This document shows, in pieces, positions 25,578-34,678 of a stretch of 64,000 nucleotides of DNA (position 1 is its first letter; each line of letters begins with the position of its first letter). The stretch spans positions 124,001 to 188,000 of the forward strand of contig JAUCDD010000023.1 in assembly GCA_034675505.1 (NCBI GenBank), read 5' to 3'. The notes beneath the pieces are model-generated. The model made no database searches. It was not told the DNA's origin and saw only the letters and a list, made by a program, of their open reading frames with translations. The position numbers and the translations under genes are program-made. This stretch comes from Melaminivora sp034675505 (GTDB lineage: Bacteria; Pseudomonadota; Gammaproteobacteria; Burkholderiales; Burkholderiaceae_C).

Positions 25578-26624
25578 ATGAAGATCTACCGTGGCTTCCA
25601 GCACCCTGGCGTGGCGCGCAGCTGCGCGTTGACCATCGGCAACTTCGACGGCGTGCACCGTGGCCACCAGGCCATGCTGGCGCTGCTGGAGGCCGAGGCG
25701 CGCCAGCGCGGCGTGCCCAGCTGCGTGCTGACCTTCGAGCCGCACCCGCGCGACTACTTCGCCCGCGCGCACCAGCGCGCCGACCTGGCGCCCGCGCGCA
25801 TCGGCACGTTGCGCGACAAGCTGTGCGAGCTGGCGCGCTGCGGCGTGCAGCAGGCCGTGGTGCTGCCCTTCAACGAGCGTCTGGCGCGCCTGCCTGCGCA
25901 AGGCTTCATCGACCAGGTGCTGCTGGCCGGCCTGGGCACGCGCTATGTGCTGGTGGGCGACGACTTCCGCTTCGGCAGCCAGCGCACGGGCGACTACCGG
26001 CTGCTCGACGCCGCCGGGCGCGCGCAGGGCTTCGACGTGGCGCGCATGAACAGCTACGAGGTGCATGGCCAGCGCGTCTCCAGCTCGGCGGTGCGCGGCG
26101 CCCTCGCCGCCGGCGACATGGACGAGGCGGCGCGCCTGCTGGGCCGGCCCTACTCCATCTCCGGCCACGTCGTGCATGGGCGCAAGCTGGGGCGCGAGCT
26201 GGGGCGCAGCGGCGACGGCAGCGGCGGCTTTCCCACGCTGAACCTGCGCTTCGCGCACTGGAAGAGCGCCGCCAGCGGCATCTTCGCCGTGCTGGTGCAT
26301 GGCCTGTCCCCTGAGCCCCTGCCCGGCGTGGCCAACCTGGGCGTGCGGCCGTCGCTGGATGCCAGCGACGTCAACGGCGGCCGCGTGCTGCTGGAGACGC
26401 ACTGCCTGCAGTGGCCCGCGCACCTGGGGCGCGAGGGGGGCTACGGTAAAATCATCCGCGTGGAACTGCTGCACAAACTGCACGACGAGCGCAAGTACGA
26501 CAGCCTGCCGGCCCTCACCGCGGGCATCGCGCGCGACTGCGACGAGGCCCGCGCCTGGTTCGCCGCCGGCGCTGGCGCGGCCCACGCCGAGACCCGCCGC
26601 CAAACCACGCGCGACCGAATTTGA
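25578..26624 (+). CDS. ribF: Bifunctional riboflavin kinase / FAD synthetase
   Basis: 348 residues, normal for RibF. The N-terminal adenylyltransferase has GNFDGVHRGHQAM near residues 21-33 and the GDDFRFGSQRTGD loop. SSSAVRGALAAGDM marks the end of that domain. The C-terminal flavokinase has GFPTLNLRF, with the PTxN motif, and LLHKLHDERKYDSL. It makes FMN and FAD. It stands upstream of ileS and lspA, a gene order seen in many betaproteobacteria. Upstream lies a copy of the dispersed repeat (25509-25570), and no clear Shine-Dalgarno sequence is visible before the ATG. Confidence 0.95.
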   Translation: MKIYRGFQHPGVARSCALTIGNFDGVHRGHQAMLALLEAEARQRGVPSCVLTFEPHPRDYFARAHQRADLAPARIGTLRDKLCELARCGVQQAVVLPFNERLARLPAQGFIDQVLLAGLGTRYVLVGDDFRFGSQRTGDYRLLDAAGRAQGFDVARMNSYEVHGQRVSSSAVRGALAAGDMDEAARLLGRPYSISGHVVHGRKLGRELGRSGDGSGGFPTLNLRFAHWKSAASGIFAVLVHGLSPEPLPGVANLGVRPSLDASDVNGGRVLLETHCLQWPAHLGREGGYGKIIRVELLHKLHDERKYDSLPALTAGIARDCDEARAWFAAGAGAAHAETRRQTTRDRI

Positions 26625-26742
26625 CGGGGCCGCCAGCCCCTGCCGCGCTGCGCAGCGGCACCGGCCTGCCCCGCCCCGCCCGACACCTGCCGCCGCCCCG
26701 CCCCACGCGGGCCGGAGCCTCTCTTCCCAAGGCCAGAACCCC

Positions 26743-29598
26743 ATGTCCGACCCCAACGCCAAGAACGCCCCCGCGAGCGGCTATCGCAGCACGCTCAACA
26801 TGCCCGACACGCCGTTTCCCATGCGCGGCGACCTGCCCAAGCGCGAGCCGCAATGGGCGCGAGAGTGGGATGAAAAAGGCATCTACAAGCAGCTGCGCGA
26901 TGCCCGCCACGGCGCGCCGAAATTTATCCTGCACGACGGCCCGCCGTATGCCAACGGCCAGCTGCACATCGGCCACGCGGTCAACAAGATCCTGAAGGAC
27001 ATGATCGTCAAGGCGCGCCAGTTGGAGGGCTTCGACGCGCTCTACACCCCCGGCTGGGACTGCCACGGCCTGCCGATCGAGAACGCCATCGAGAAGCTGC
27101 ACGGCCGCAACATCCCGCGCGACGAGATGCAGGCGCGCGGCCGGGCGTTCGCCACCGAGCAGATCGCGCAGCAGATGCAGGACTTCAAGCGCCTGGGCGT
27201 GCTGGGCGAGTGGGACAACCCGTACAAGACCATGAACTTCGCCAGCGAGGCGGGCGAGTTGCGGGCACTCAAGAAGGTCATGGAGCGCGGCTTCGTCTAC
27301 CGCGGCCTCAAGCCCGTGTACTGGTGCTTCGACTGCGCCTCGTCGCTGGCCGAGTTCGAAATCGAGTACCAGGACAAGCAGAGCCAGACGCTGGACGTGA
27401 TGTTCCCGGCTGCCGAGCCCGACAAACTCGCCGCCGCCTTCGGCCTGCCCGCCCTGGACAAGCCCGCGTTCGCCGTCATCTGGACCACCACCTCCTGGAC
27501 CATTCCCGCCAACCAGGCGCTGAACGTGAACCCCGAGCTGGAGTACAGCCTGGTGGACACCGAGCGCGGCCTGCTGATGGTGGCATCGGCCCTGGTGGAC
27601 AAGTGCCTGGAGCGCTGGGGCATCGCCGGCACCGTGGTCGCCACCGCCCTGGGCGAAAAGCTCGACCACATCAAGTTCAAGCACCCGCTGGCGCACGTGG
27701 ACGCGGCGTTCGACCGCTTCTCGCCCATCTACCTGGCGGACTACGCCACGGCCGAGGACGGCACCGGCATCGTGCATTCCTCGCCCGCCTACGGCGTGGA
27801 CGACTTCAACTCCTGCGTCGCCAACGGCCTGCGCTACGAGGACATCCTGAACCCCGTGCAGGGCAACGGCGTGTATGCGCCCGACCTGGGCCTGTTCGGC
27901 GGCCAGCACATCTGGAAGGCCGCGGCGGTCATCATCGACGCGCTGCGCGTGGCCGGCCGGCTGCTTCATACGCAGGCCATCACCCACAGCTACCCGCACT
28001 GCTGGCGCCACAAGACGCCCGTCATCTACCGCGCCGCCGCGCAGTGGTTCATCCGCATGGACGAGGGCGAGGGCGTGTTCACCGACCCGGCGCAAAAGCC
28101 CGAGCGCACGCTGCGCCAGATCGCGCTGGAAGCCATCGAGCACACGAGCTTTTATCCCGAGAACGGCCGCGCCCGCCTGCGCGACATGATCGCTGGCCGG
28201 CCCGACTGGTGCATCTCGCGCCAGCGCAGTTGGGGCGTGCCGCTGCCGTTCTTCCTGCACCAGGAGACGGGCGAGCTGCACCCGCGCACCATGGAAATCC
28301 TGGACCAGGCGGCGCAGATCGTCGAAGCCGGCGGCATCGAGGCCTGGAGCCGCGTGAGGACCGAGGAAATTTTGGGCGCCGAAGATGCGCCGCACTACAC
28401 CAAGAGCACCGACATCCTGGAAGTCTGGTTCGACTCCGGCTCCACCTTCTGGCACGTGCTGCGCGGCACGCACGCCGGCATGCACCACGACGTTGGCCCC
28501 GAGGCCGACCTGTACCTGGAAGGCCACGACCAGCACCGCGGCTGGTTCCACTCGTCGCTGCTGCTGGCCTCGGCCATCTTCGGCCGCGCGCCCTACCGCG
28601 GCCTGCTCACGCACGGCTTCACGGTGGACGGCCAGGGCAAGAAGATGAGCAAGTCGCTGGGCAACACCGTCTCGCCGCAGGAAGTGAGCGGCAAGCTGGG
28701 CGCAGAGATCATCCGCCTGTGGTGCGCCTCGACCGACTATTCGGGCGACCTGGCGATCGACGACAAGATCCTGGCGCGCGTGGTGGACGCCTACCGCCGC
28801 ATCCGCAACACGCTGCGCTTTTTGCTGGCCAACGTGAGCGATTTCGACCCGGCCCAGGATGCGGTGGCGGACGCCGACCTGCTGGAGATCGACCGCTGGG
28901 CACTGGGGCGCGCCGCGCAGTTCCAGGCCGAGGTGCTGGCGCACTACCAAGTGTATGAATTCCACCCGGTGGTCGCCAAGCTGCAGCTGTTTTGCTCGGA
29001 AGACCTGGGCGGCTTCTACCTGGACGTGCTCAAGGACCGCCTGTACACCACGGCTCCGAAGTCGCTCGCACGGCGCAGCGCGCAGACGGCCCTCTACCAG
29101 ATCACCCACGCCATGCTGCGCTGGATGGCGCCCTTCCTGTCCTTCACGGCCGAGGAAGCCTGGAAGGTCTTCGGCCATTCGGCCTCCATCTACCTGGAGA
29201 CCTTCACCACCCTGCCCGCCGGCGACGAGGGCCTGCTGGCCAAGTGGCAACGCCTGCGCGAGATCCGCGACGTGGTGAACAAGGAGATCGAGACCGTGCG
29301 CACTGCCGGTACCGTGGGCTCGTCGCTGCAGGCCGTGGTGCGCCTGACGGCCGCGCCCGAGGACCACGCGCTGCTGGCCAGCCTGGGCGATGACCTGAAG
29401 TTCGTCTTCATCGTCTCCGCCATCGAGCTGGTGGCTGGCGACGCCCTCCAGGTCAGCGTCAGCGCCAGCCAGGATGCCAAATGCGAACGCTGCTGGCACT
29501 GGCGCGCCGACGTGGGCCACGACGCTGCGCACCCCACCCTGTGCGGGCGCTGCACCAGCAACCTGTACGGCGCCGGCGAAGCCCGGCTGCACGCCTGA
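26743..29598 (+). CDS. ileS: Isoleucyl-tRNA synthetase
   Basis: 951 residues from MSDPNAKNAPASGYRSTLNM. The class I signature is LHDGPPYANGQLHIGHAVNK with HIGH. The KMSKSLGNTVSPQE loop lies near residue 632. An editing domain with WTTTSWTIPANQALNVNPE lies between them. The C-terminal zinc ribbon has two pairs, CERCWHWR and LCGRC. It charges tRNA-Ile and edits valine. It follows ribF closely, and its stop codon overlaps the lspA start (TGATG), so it is translationally coupled to lspA, the common ribF-ileS-lspA arrangement. Confidence 0.97.
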   Translation: MSDPNAKNAPASGYRSTLNMPDTPFPMRGDLPKREPQWAREWDEKGIYKQLRDARHGAPKFILHDGPPYANGQLHIGHAVNKILKDMIVKARQLEGFDALYTPGWDCHGLPIENAIEKLHGRNIPRDEMQARGRAFATEQIAQQMQDFKRLGVLGEWDNPYKTMNFASEAGELRALKKVMERGFVYRGLKPVYWCFDCASSLAEFEIEYQDKQSQTLDVMFPAAEPDKLAAAFGLPALDKPAFAVIWTTTSWTIPANQALNVNPELEYSLVDTERGLLMVASALVDKCLERWGIAGTVVATALGEKLDHIKFKHPLAHVDAAFDRFSPIYLADYATAEDGTGIVHSSPAYGVDDFNSCVANGLRYEDILNPVQGNGVYAPDLGLFGGQHIWKAAAVIIDALRVAGRLLHTQAITHSYPHCWRHKTPVIYRAAAQWFIRMDEGEGVFTDPAQKPERTLRQIALEAIEHTSFYPENGRARLRDMIAGRPDWCISRQRSWGVPLPFFLHQETGELHPRTMEILDQAAQIVEAGGIEAWSRVRTEEILGAEDAPHYTKSTDILEVWFDSGSTFWHVLRGTHAGMHHDVGPEADLYLEGHDQHRGWFHSSLLLASAIFGRAPYRGLLTHGFTVDGQGKKMSKSLGNTVSPQEVSGKLGAEIIRLWCASTDYSGDLAIDDKILARVVDAYRRIRNTLRFLLANVSDFDPAQDAVADADLLEIDRWALGRAAQFQAEVLAHYQVYEFHPVVAKLQLFCSEDLGGFYLDVLKDRLYTTAPKSLARRSAQTALYQITHAMLRWMAPFLSFTAEEAWKVFGHSASIYLETFTTLPAGDEGLLAKWQRLREIRDVVNKEIETVRTAGTVGSSLQAVVRLTAAPEDHALLASLGDDLKFVFIVSAIELVAGDALQVSVSASQDAKCERCWHWRADVGHDAAHPTLCGRCTSNLYGAGEARLHA

Positions 29599-30140
29599 TG
29601 GCGCGCGCGGCAGGCGCCAGCGCCAAGGCGGCGAGCGGCCGGGGCGCCGGGAAGATGTGGCCCTGGCTGGCCTGGGCGCTGGTCATCTTCCTGGCCGACC
29701 AGTTCACCAAGACGCTGATCCTGGGCTACTACCGGCTGGGCGACGCCACGCCGGTGACCAGTTTTTTCAACATCGTGCGCGCGCACAACACCGGCGCTGC
29801 GTTCTCCATGCTGGCCGACGCCGGCGGCTGGCAGCGCTGGCTGTTCACGGGCATCGGCCTGGCGGCAGCCACCTTCATCATCTGGCAGCTGCGCCAGCAC
29901 CCGGGCCAGAAGCTGTTCGCGTTTTCGCTGTCCAGCATCCTGGGCGGGGCCATCGGCAACGTGGTGGACCGGCTGCAACACGGCTACGTGGTGGACTTCC
30001 TGGACTTCCACTGGAGCGTGCTGTCCGGCATGTTCCACGGCGGGCATTTCCCTGCCTTCAACCTGGCGGATGCCGGCATCAGCGTCGGCGCCGCCTGCCT
30101 GATCGTGGATGAGCTGCTGCGCGTGAAGCGGGCAGCCTGA
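29598..30140 (+). CDS. lspA: Lipoprotein signal peptidase II
   Basis: 180 residues starting at the ATG that overlaps the ileS stop. It has four membrane helices: LAWALVIFLADQFTK, WLFTGIGLAAATFIIW, LSSILGGAIGNVV and GISVGAACLIVDELL. The two catalytic Asp motifs of the aspartic protease are NVVDRLQHGYVVDFL and FNLADAGIS. FNIVRAHNTGAAFS is the conserved middle loop. It cleaves signal peptides from diacylglyceryl-modified prolipoproteins in the inner membrane. The MshL-like secretin in this window is one likely client. Confidence 0.95.
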   Translation: MARAAGASAKAASGRGAGKMWPWLAWALVIFLADQFTKTLILGYYRLGDATPVTSFFNIVRAHNTGAAFSMLADAGGWQRWLFTGIGLAAATFIIWQLRQHPGQKLFAFSLSSILGGAIGNVVDRLQHGYVVDFLDFHWSVLSGMFHGGHFPAFNLADAGISVGAACLIVDELLRVKRAA

Positions 30141-30381
30141 GCCCCCTCGGCCATGCCCGGCGCCGCCCGCTGGCGCCGGCGGCCCTGCACCCGGCCCGCG
30201 CACGAAAGCCACGGCCGGGCGCCCGGCGCGGCAGCGCCCCGGCCTCTGGCCGCGCGATGACAGCGCACCCCGGCAGGTATCTCGCGCCCCTTGCGCTGCA
30301 GGGGCCCGGGCAGCGCTATGCTGCAATGTTTGGCGCGCCTGCGCATGAGCGCAGCCCGCTGCCGGATTTGCAAAACAACAA

Positions 30382-32058
30382 ATGAAGCATCTGTTGAACC
30401 TGTTGGCCGCCGTTGCCCTCCTGGTGTGGGGCACGCACCTGGTGCGCACCGGCGTGCTGCGCGTGTTTGGCGCCAACCTGCGCACGCTGCTGGCGCGCAG
30501 CCTGGGCAACCGCTTCACCGCCGCGCTGTCGGGCATCGGCATCACCGCCCTGGTGCAGTCCAGCACCGCCACCTCCTTGATGACGGCATCGTTCGTCGGC
30601 CAGGGGCTGATCAGCCTGCCGGCGGCGCTGGCCGTGATGCGCGGCGCCGACATCGGCACCGCCCTCATGGCCATGCTGTTCTCGCAGGACCTGTCGTGGC
30701 TGTCGCCGGTCTTCATCTTCGTCGGCGTGGTGCTGTTCATCACGCGCCAGGCCAGCACGGCCGGGCGGGTGGGCCGGGTGTTCATCGGCCTGGGGCTGAT
30801 GCTGCTGGCGCTGGAGCGCGTGGTGCAGGCCACCGAGCCCATGATGACCTCGCCGCTCACGCAGCTGCTGCTGACCAGCCTGGCCAGCGACCTGTGGATG
30901 GAGATCATGATCGGCGCGGTGCTGGCCATCGTGTCCTACTCCAGCCTGGCGGTGGTGCTGCTGATCGCGGCCATGGCCGACACCCACGTCGTGCCGCTGG
31001 GCATGGCGCTTGGCATGGTGCTGGGCGCCAACCTGGGCAACGGCCTGGCGGCCGTGCTGACCATGGCGCGCTCCAGCGTCGAGGTGCGCCAGGTGACCAT
31101 TGGCAACATGGTCTTCAAGATCCTGGGGGTGCTGCTCATGGCGCCCTTCATCGGCTTGTGGATCCAGCACGTCGAGCCGCTCCTGCCCGGCACGGCGCAC
31201 AGCGTGGTGCTGTTCCACCTGGCCTACAACATCATCATCAGCGTCGGCTTCATCGGCTTCACCGACTGGGTGGCGCACTGGGTGGCGCGCCTGTTGCCCA
31301 AGCCCGCCAGCGCCCAGGGCGGCCGCCCGCACCACCTGGACCCGTCGGCGCTGGCCACGCCCTCGCTGGCCATCTCGTTCGCCGTGCGCGAGGCGCTGTA
31401 CCAGGCGGACGTGGTGGAGACCATGCTGCTGGGCATCCCCGATGTGATCCGGCGCAACGACGAGCAGCTGGCCGAGCGCCTGCGCCGCATGGACGACGAG
31501 GTGGATGAGCTGTACTCCTCCATCAAGTACTACCTGGCCAAGATCTCGCGCGACGACCTGGGCGAGGAGGAAAGCCGGCGCTGGACCGACATCATCAGCT
31601 TCACCATCAACATGGAGCAGATCGGCGACATCATCGAGCGCGTGCTGCAGGACATCGAGGAAAAGAAGATCAAGAAGGGCCGCCAGTTCTCCGAGGCCGG
31701 CATGGCCGAGATCTCCGAACTGCACGAGCGCCTGGTGAGCAACCTGCGCCTGGGCATGAGCGTGTTCCTGAACGGCAACGTGCGGGACGCGCAGCGCCTG
31801 CTGGAGGAGAAGGTGCACTTTCGCAACCTGGAGCGGGCCTATGCCAGCAGCCACCTGATGCGGCTGTCCGAGCGCAGCGTGCACAGCATGGAGACCAGCT
31901 CGCTGCACATCGACCTGATCAGCGACCTGAAGCGCATCAACTCCCACATCAGCTCGATCGCCTATCCGATCCTGGAGACGGCGGGCGTGCTGGCGCCCAG
32001 CCGGCTGCAGAGCCCGCGGGCGGCCGGGGGTGGCGAGGTGCAGCCCGACCATCCCTGA
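30382..32058 (+). CDS. Na+/phosphate cotransporter with PhoU-like domain
   Basis: 558 residues. Two inverted Na/Pi-cotransport repeats carry the QSS motifs: LVQSSTATSLMTASFVGQGL, and the related segment IVSYSSLAVVLLIAAMADT. Membrane helices extend to about residue 300. The C-terminal 200 residues form a helical PhoU-like domain (RRMDDEVDELYSSIKYYLAK and on). This is the NptA/YjbB layout. It moves phosphate using sodium, and the PhoU-like tail may sense or regulate. It stands alone, with about 240 bases of non-coding sequence upstream. Confidence 0.9.
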   Translation: MKHLLNLLAAVALLVWGTHLVRTGVLRVFGANLRTLLARSLGNRFTAALSGIGITALVQSSTATSLMTASFVGQGLISLPAALAVMRGADIGTALMAMLFSQDLSWLSPVFIFVGVVLFITRQASTAGRVGRVFIGLGLMLLALERVVQATEPMMTSPLTQLLLTSLASDLWMEIMIGAVLAIVSYSSLAVVLLIAAMADTHVVPLGMALGMVLGANLGNGLAAVLTMARSSVEVRQVTIGNMVFKILGVLLMAPFIGLWIQHVEPLLPGTAHSVVLFHLAYNIIISVGFIGFTDWVAHWVARLLPKPASAQGGRPHHLDPSALATPSLAISFAVREALYQADVVETMLLGIPDVIRRNDEQLAERLRRMDDEVDELYSSIKYYLAKISRDDLGEEESRRWTDIISFTINMEQIGDIIERVLQDIEEKKIKKGRQFSEAGMAEISELHERLVSNLRLGMSVFLNGNVRDAQRLLEEKVHFRNLERAYASSHLMRLSERSVHSMETSSLHIDLISDLKRINSHISSIAYPILETAGVLAPSRLQSPRAAGGGEVQPDHP

Positions 32059-32146
32059 GCGGGATTGCCCCCCGCTTGGGGCGTGGAGAACAGGCCACTG
32101 CCGGCGCCCGTGGAAAACCCGCGCTGCCGTGCAAACACCCCGTTAC

Positions 32147-32188
32147 TAGAATGCGCCGGGAGAAGCAGCTCACTCTCCCGGGAGGCCC
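32147..32188 (+). promoter_or_regulatory. Promoter -10 and ribosome site of the LuxR-type gene
   Basis: TAGAAT lies at 32147-32152. A palindrome, CTCCCGGGAG, lies just upstream of the GGGAGG ribosome site and ATG. The palindrome could be a small hairpin or a binding site over the ribosome site. Confidence 0.35.
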
Positions 32189-33301
32189 ATGCGTCCAGCC
32201 ACCACCGCGCGCATCACCAGCCTGCTGTATGACGGCGTGCTGGACCCATGCGACTGGCATGCCGGCATGGCCGCTTTCGGCAATGCCGTCGGGGCCTGCG
32301 ATTTCCATCTGCTCACCACGGACCTGGCGCAAGGCGCCGTGCTGGAGAGCATCGCCAGCATCGCCCCCGGCCACGAAAAGGCGGTGCAGGAGTACGAGCA
32401 GCACTACGCGCTGATCGACGAGCGCGTGCCCATCGCCATGCGCATGGGGCCGGGGCAGGTGATGCTGGACCACGAGCACTTCAGCGACCGCCACATATCG
32501 CGCAGCGCCCTGTACACCGATTGCCTCGCGCCGCAGGGCATGAAGCACACCATGGGCCTGATGCTGCGCGTGCAAGGCAGCGTGCAGCAGTACGTGGGCT
32601 TCATGCGGCGCGTGGACCAGCCGCACTTCAGCGACGCCGACCGCCGACTCGCCCTGCACCTGCTGCCCGACGTGGTGCGCGCGGCGCAGCTGCGCGCGCG
32701 CGTCGACCAGCTGGCGCGGCACGCGGCGCTGGGGCTGGCCGCGCTGGACACCCTGGCGCAGGCCGTCGCGGTGCTGGACGCGCGCTGCCGCATCCAGTAC
32801 TGCAACGCCGCCGCCGAGCGGCTGCTCGCCCGCCCCGGCGCGCTGGGCGTGCGCTGCGGCCAACTGCACTGCCACGACAGCGCCGCCCAGGCGCGCTGGC
32901 AAGCCCTGGTGGCCGCCGCCTGCGCGCGCCAGGGCGGCCCCATGGCCGGCGCGCTGCAGCCGGCGCCGGGGCCGCGCGGCCTGGTCGTCACCGTCCTGCC
33001 GCTCAACGCCCACCACCTGCTTGCGCCCCGCCATGCGCCCATGGCGCTGGCGGTCATGGGCGAGCCCGCGCCGGCTGGCGGCCCGGACCCGCGCCTGGTC
33101 AGCAGCCTGCTGGGCCTGTCGCCCACCGAAACCCGCCTGGCGCTGCTGCTGGCCGCGGGCGCGACGGTCAAGGATTTCGCCGCCGCCGAGCGCGTGAGCT
33201 GGCACACCGCGCGCACCCACGCCAAGAACCTGCTGCGCAAGAGCGGCTGCCACCGGCAGGTCGATCTGGTGCGGCTGCTGCTGTCGCTGCCGGCCTGCTG
33301 A
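32189..33301 (+). CDS. LuxR-type transcriptional regulator with sensor-like N-terminus
   Basis: 370 residues. The N-terminal 170 or so residues (LLYDGVLDPCDWHAGMAAFG) resemble a GAF- or autoinducer-like sensing module. A PAS-like middle follows (ALDTLAQAVAVLDARCRIQY CNAAAERLLA, split here for length). A C-terminal HTH closes the protein (LGLSPTETRLALLLAAGATV KDFAAAERV, likewise split, then SWHTARTHAKNLLRKSG). This is the helix-turn-helix seen in LuxR-family regulators with DUF-type N-termini. The ligand is not known. It is preceded by a GGGAGG ribosome site, and no target gene is adjacent in an operon. Confidence 0.82.
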   Translation: MRPATTARITSLLYDGVLDPCDWHAGMAAFGNAVGACDFHLLTTDLAQGAVLESIASIAPGHEKAVQEYEQHYALIDERVPIAMRMGPGQVMLDHEHFSDRHISRSALYTDCLAPQGMKHTMGLMLRVQGSVQQYVGFMRRVDQPHFSDADRRLALHLLPDVVRAAQLRARVDQLARHAALGLAALDTLAQAVAVLDARCRIQYCNAAAERLLARPGALGVRCGQLHCHDSAAQARWQALVAAACARQGGPMAGALQPAPGPRGLVVTVLPLNAHHLLAPRHAPMALAVMGEPAPAGGPDPRLVSSLLGLSPTETRLALLLAAGATVKDFAAAERVSWHTARTHAKNLLRKSGCHRQVDLVRLLLSLPAC

Positions 33302-33338
33302 AGCCGGGCGCGCCGGGGCGCCGCCGCGTGCCATACGA

Positions 33339-33440
33339 GCGCACCGCCCTGGCTATCCCGCATGTGCCGCGTCTCATTGCTGCCGGTGTTCCCGACCGGG
33401 TTCAGGCGCAGGCACGGCCACGCAAGCCGGGCGCAGCGAT
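33339..33440 (-). ncRNA. Candidate structured small RNA resembling 4.5S (SRP) RNA
   Basis: On the minus strand a stretch of about 95 bases folds into one long interrupted hairpin. GCCC/GGGC and GGCU/AGCC pairs lie at the base, GUGCC/GGCAC and GCG/CGC in the middle, and CCGGU/ACCGG near the tip. The 3' half runs in the same order as the E. coli 4.5S RNA as I recall it (GCAG, AUGA, GACGCGG, GCGGGAU, AGC, CAGGGC). The GAAC-CCGGUC segment also fits. The apical part does not show the canonical CAGG/AGCA loop and GGAA tetraloop, so the match is incomplete. It sits in a 303-base gap between convergent genes and has no open frame of its own. Confidence 0.4.
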
Positions 33441-33606
33441 GGACAGGCCTGCAGGCCGCCCCCCATGGCCGTGCCGAGGAGCGCAGGAAATGCCGGCAGC
33501 AGGGCACGTCTCGCTGCTTGCCACCCTTGCCGCGCGGCAAGAAAAGTGCGTCGCCCGCCGGGAGGAGTCCTGGCCCGAGCACCCAAAAAACCGGCGCAGC
33601 CAAAAC

Positions 33607-34578
33607 CTACCGGCGCCCCGCGCGCGCATACCGCTGCGCCAGCACCGCGCACACCATCAGCTGCAGCTGGTGGAACACCATGAGCGGCAGCACGATCGCC
33701 CCCGCCGCCTGCGAATCGAACAGGACCTTGGCCATGGGCACGCCGCTCACCAGGCTCTTTTTCGAGCCGCAAAAGACGATGGTGATCTCGTCCTCGCGCG
33801 AGAACTGCAGGCGCCGCGACAGCCAGGTGGTGAAGCTGAGGGCCAGCCCCAGGATCACCGCGCACACCAGCAGCAGCCCGGCGAGCGCCATGGGCGGCAG
33901 CTGGCGCCACAGCCCGCCCACCACGGCCGCGCTGAAGGCGGTGTAGACCACCAGCAGCACCGAGCCCTGGTCCACGTACTTGAGCGCTGCCGCGCGGCGC
34001 GCCATGAAGGCGCCGATCCAGGGCCGGGCCAGGTGCCCGGCCACGAACGGCAGCATCAGCTGCACCATGATGCGCAGCACGCCGCCCAGCACGTCATGCT
34101 GGGCGCCGGCGGCCTGCGGCAGCACCAGGCCCACCAGCACCGGCGTGATGAAGATGCCCAGGAGCGTCGAGGCCGAGGCGCTGCACACGGCCGCCGCCAT
34201 GTTGCCGCCGGCCACGGCCGTGAACGCGATGGCCGATTGCACCGTGGCCGGCAGCACGCACAGGAACAGCACGCCCATGTACAGCTCGGGCGTGACCAGC
34301 GGCTGCAGCAGCGGGCGCAGCGCCAGCCCCAGCACGGGGAACAGCGCAAAGGTGCAGCCCACCACCAGCAGGTGCAGCCGCCAGTGGCCAATGCCGGCCA
34401 GCACCGCCTCGCGCGACAGCTTGGCGCCGTGCATGAAAAACAGCAGCGCCACCACGCCGGTGGTGGCGTGCTCCAGCCCGCCGGCGATGGCGCCGCGGGC
34501 GGGCAGCAGGCTGGCCAGGGCCACGGTGGCCAGCAGGGCCAGGGTGAAGTTGTCGGGCAGCAGTCGGGAACGGGCCAT
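33607..34578 (-). CDS. Bile acid:sodium symporter-like (BASS) family transporter
   Basis: 323 residues from the ATG at 34578 (MARSRLLPDNF); a Met 7 codons upstream is possible. About nine to ten hydrophobic helices cover the chain. Typical motifs are LFFMHGAKLSREAVLAGIGH, VLPATVQSAIAFTAVAGGNM and FCGSKKSLVSGVPMAKVLF, the last two being the crossing-helix regions of the YfeH/PSE7 subgroup. It is an inner-membrane symporter for an unidentified organic anion. It is a single gene. The sequence upstream of it contains a copy of the dispersed AT-rich repeat (34611-34671). Confidence 0.87.
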   Translation of the reverse strand: MARSRLLPDNFTLALLATVALASLLPARGAIAGGLEHATTGVVALLFFMHGAKLSREAVLAGIGHWRLHLLVVGCTFALFPVLGLALRPLLQPLVTPELYMGVLFLCVLPATVQSAIAFTAVAGGNMAAAVCSASASTLLGIFITPVLVGLVLPQAAGAQHDVLGGVLRIMVQLMLPFVAGHLARPWIGAFMARRAAALKYVDQGSVLLVVYTAFSAAVVGGLWRQLPPMALAGLLLVCAVILGLALSFTTWLSRRLQFSREDEITIVFCGSKKSLVSGVPMAKVLFDSQAAGAIVLPLMVFHQLQLMVCAVLAQRYARAGRR

Positions 34579-34678
34579 GGGAAGGGTCGAAAAGGGCAAA
34601 AAATGGAAAAATCAGGTCAAAACCGCCACAAGCCGGCGCGGATGAACGAGATATTGCTATGAATAATATAGCCCGGCG

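Noticed and set aside
33340..33440. Cobalamin or FMN riboswitch reading of the structured RNA region
   Set aside because: GGGAAC and AGCCAGG words occur, but the order and the remaining conserved blocks are absent, and no gene follows in the right direction.
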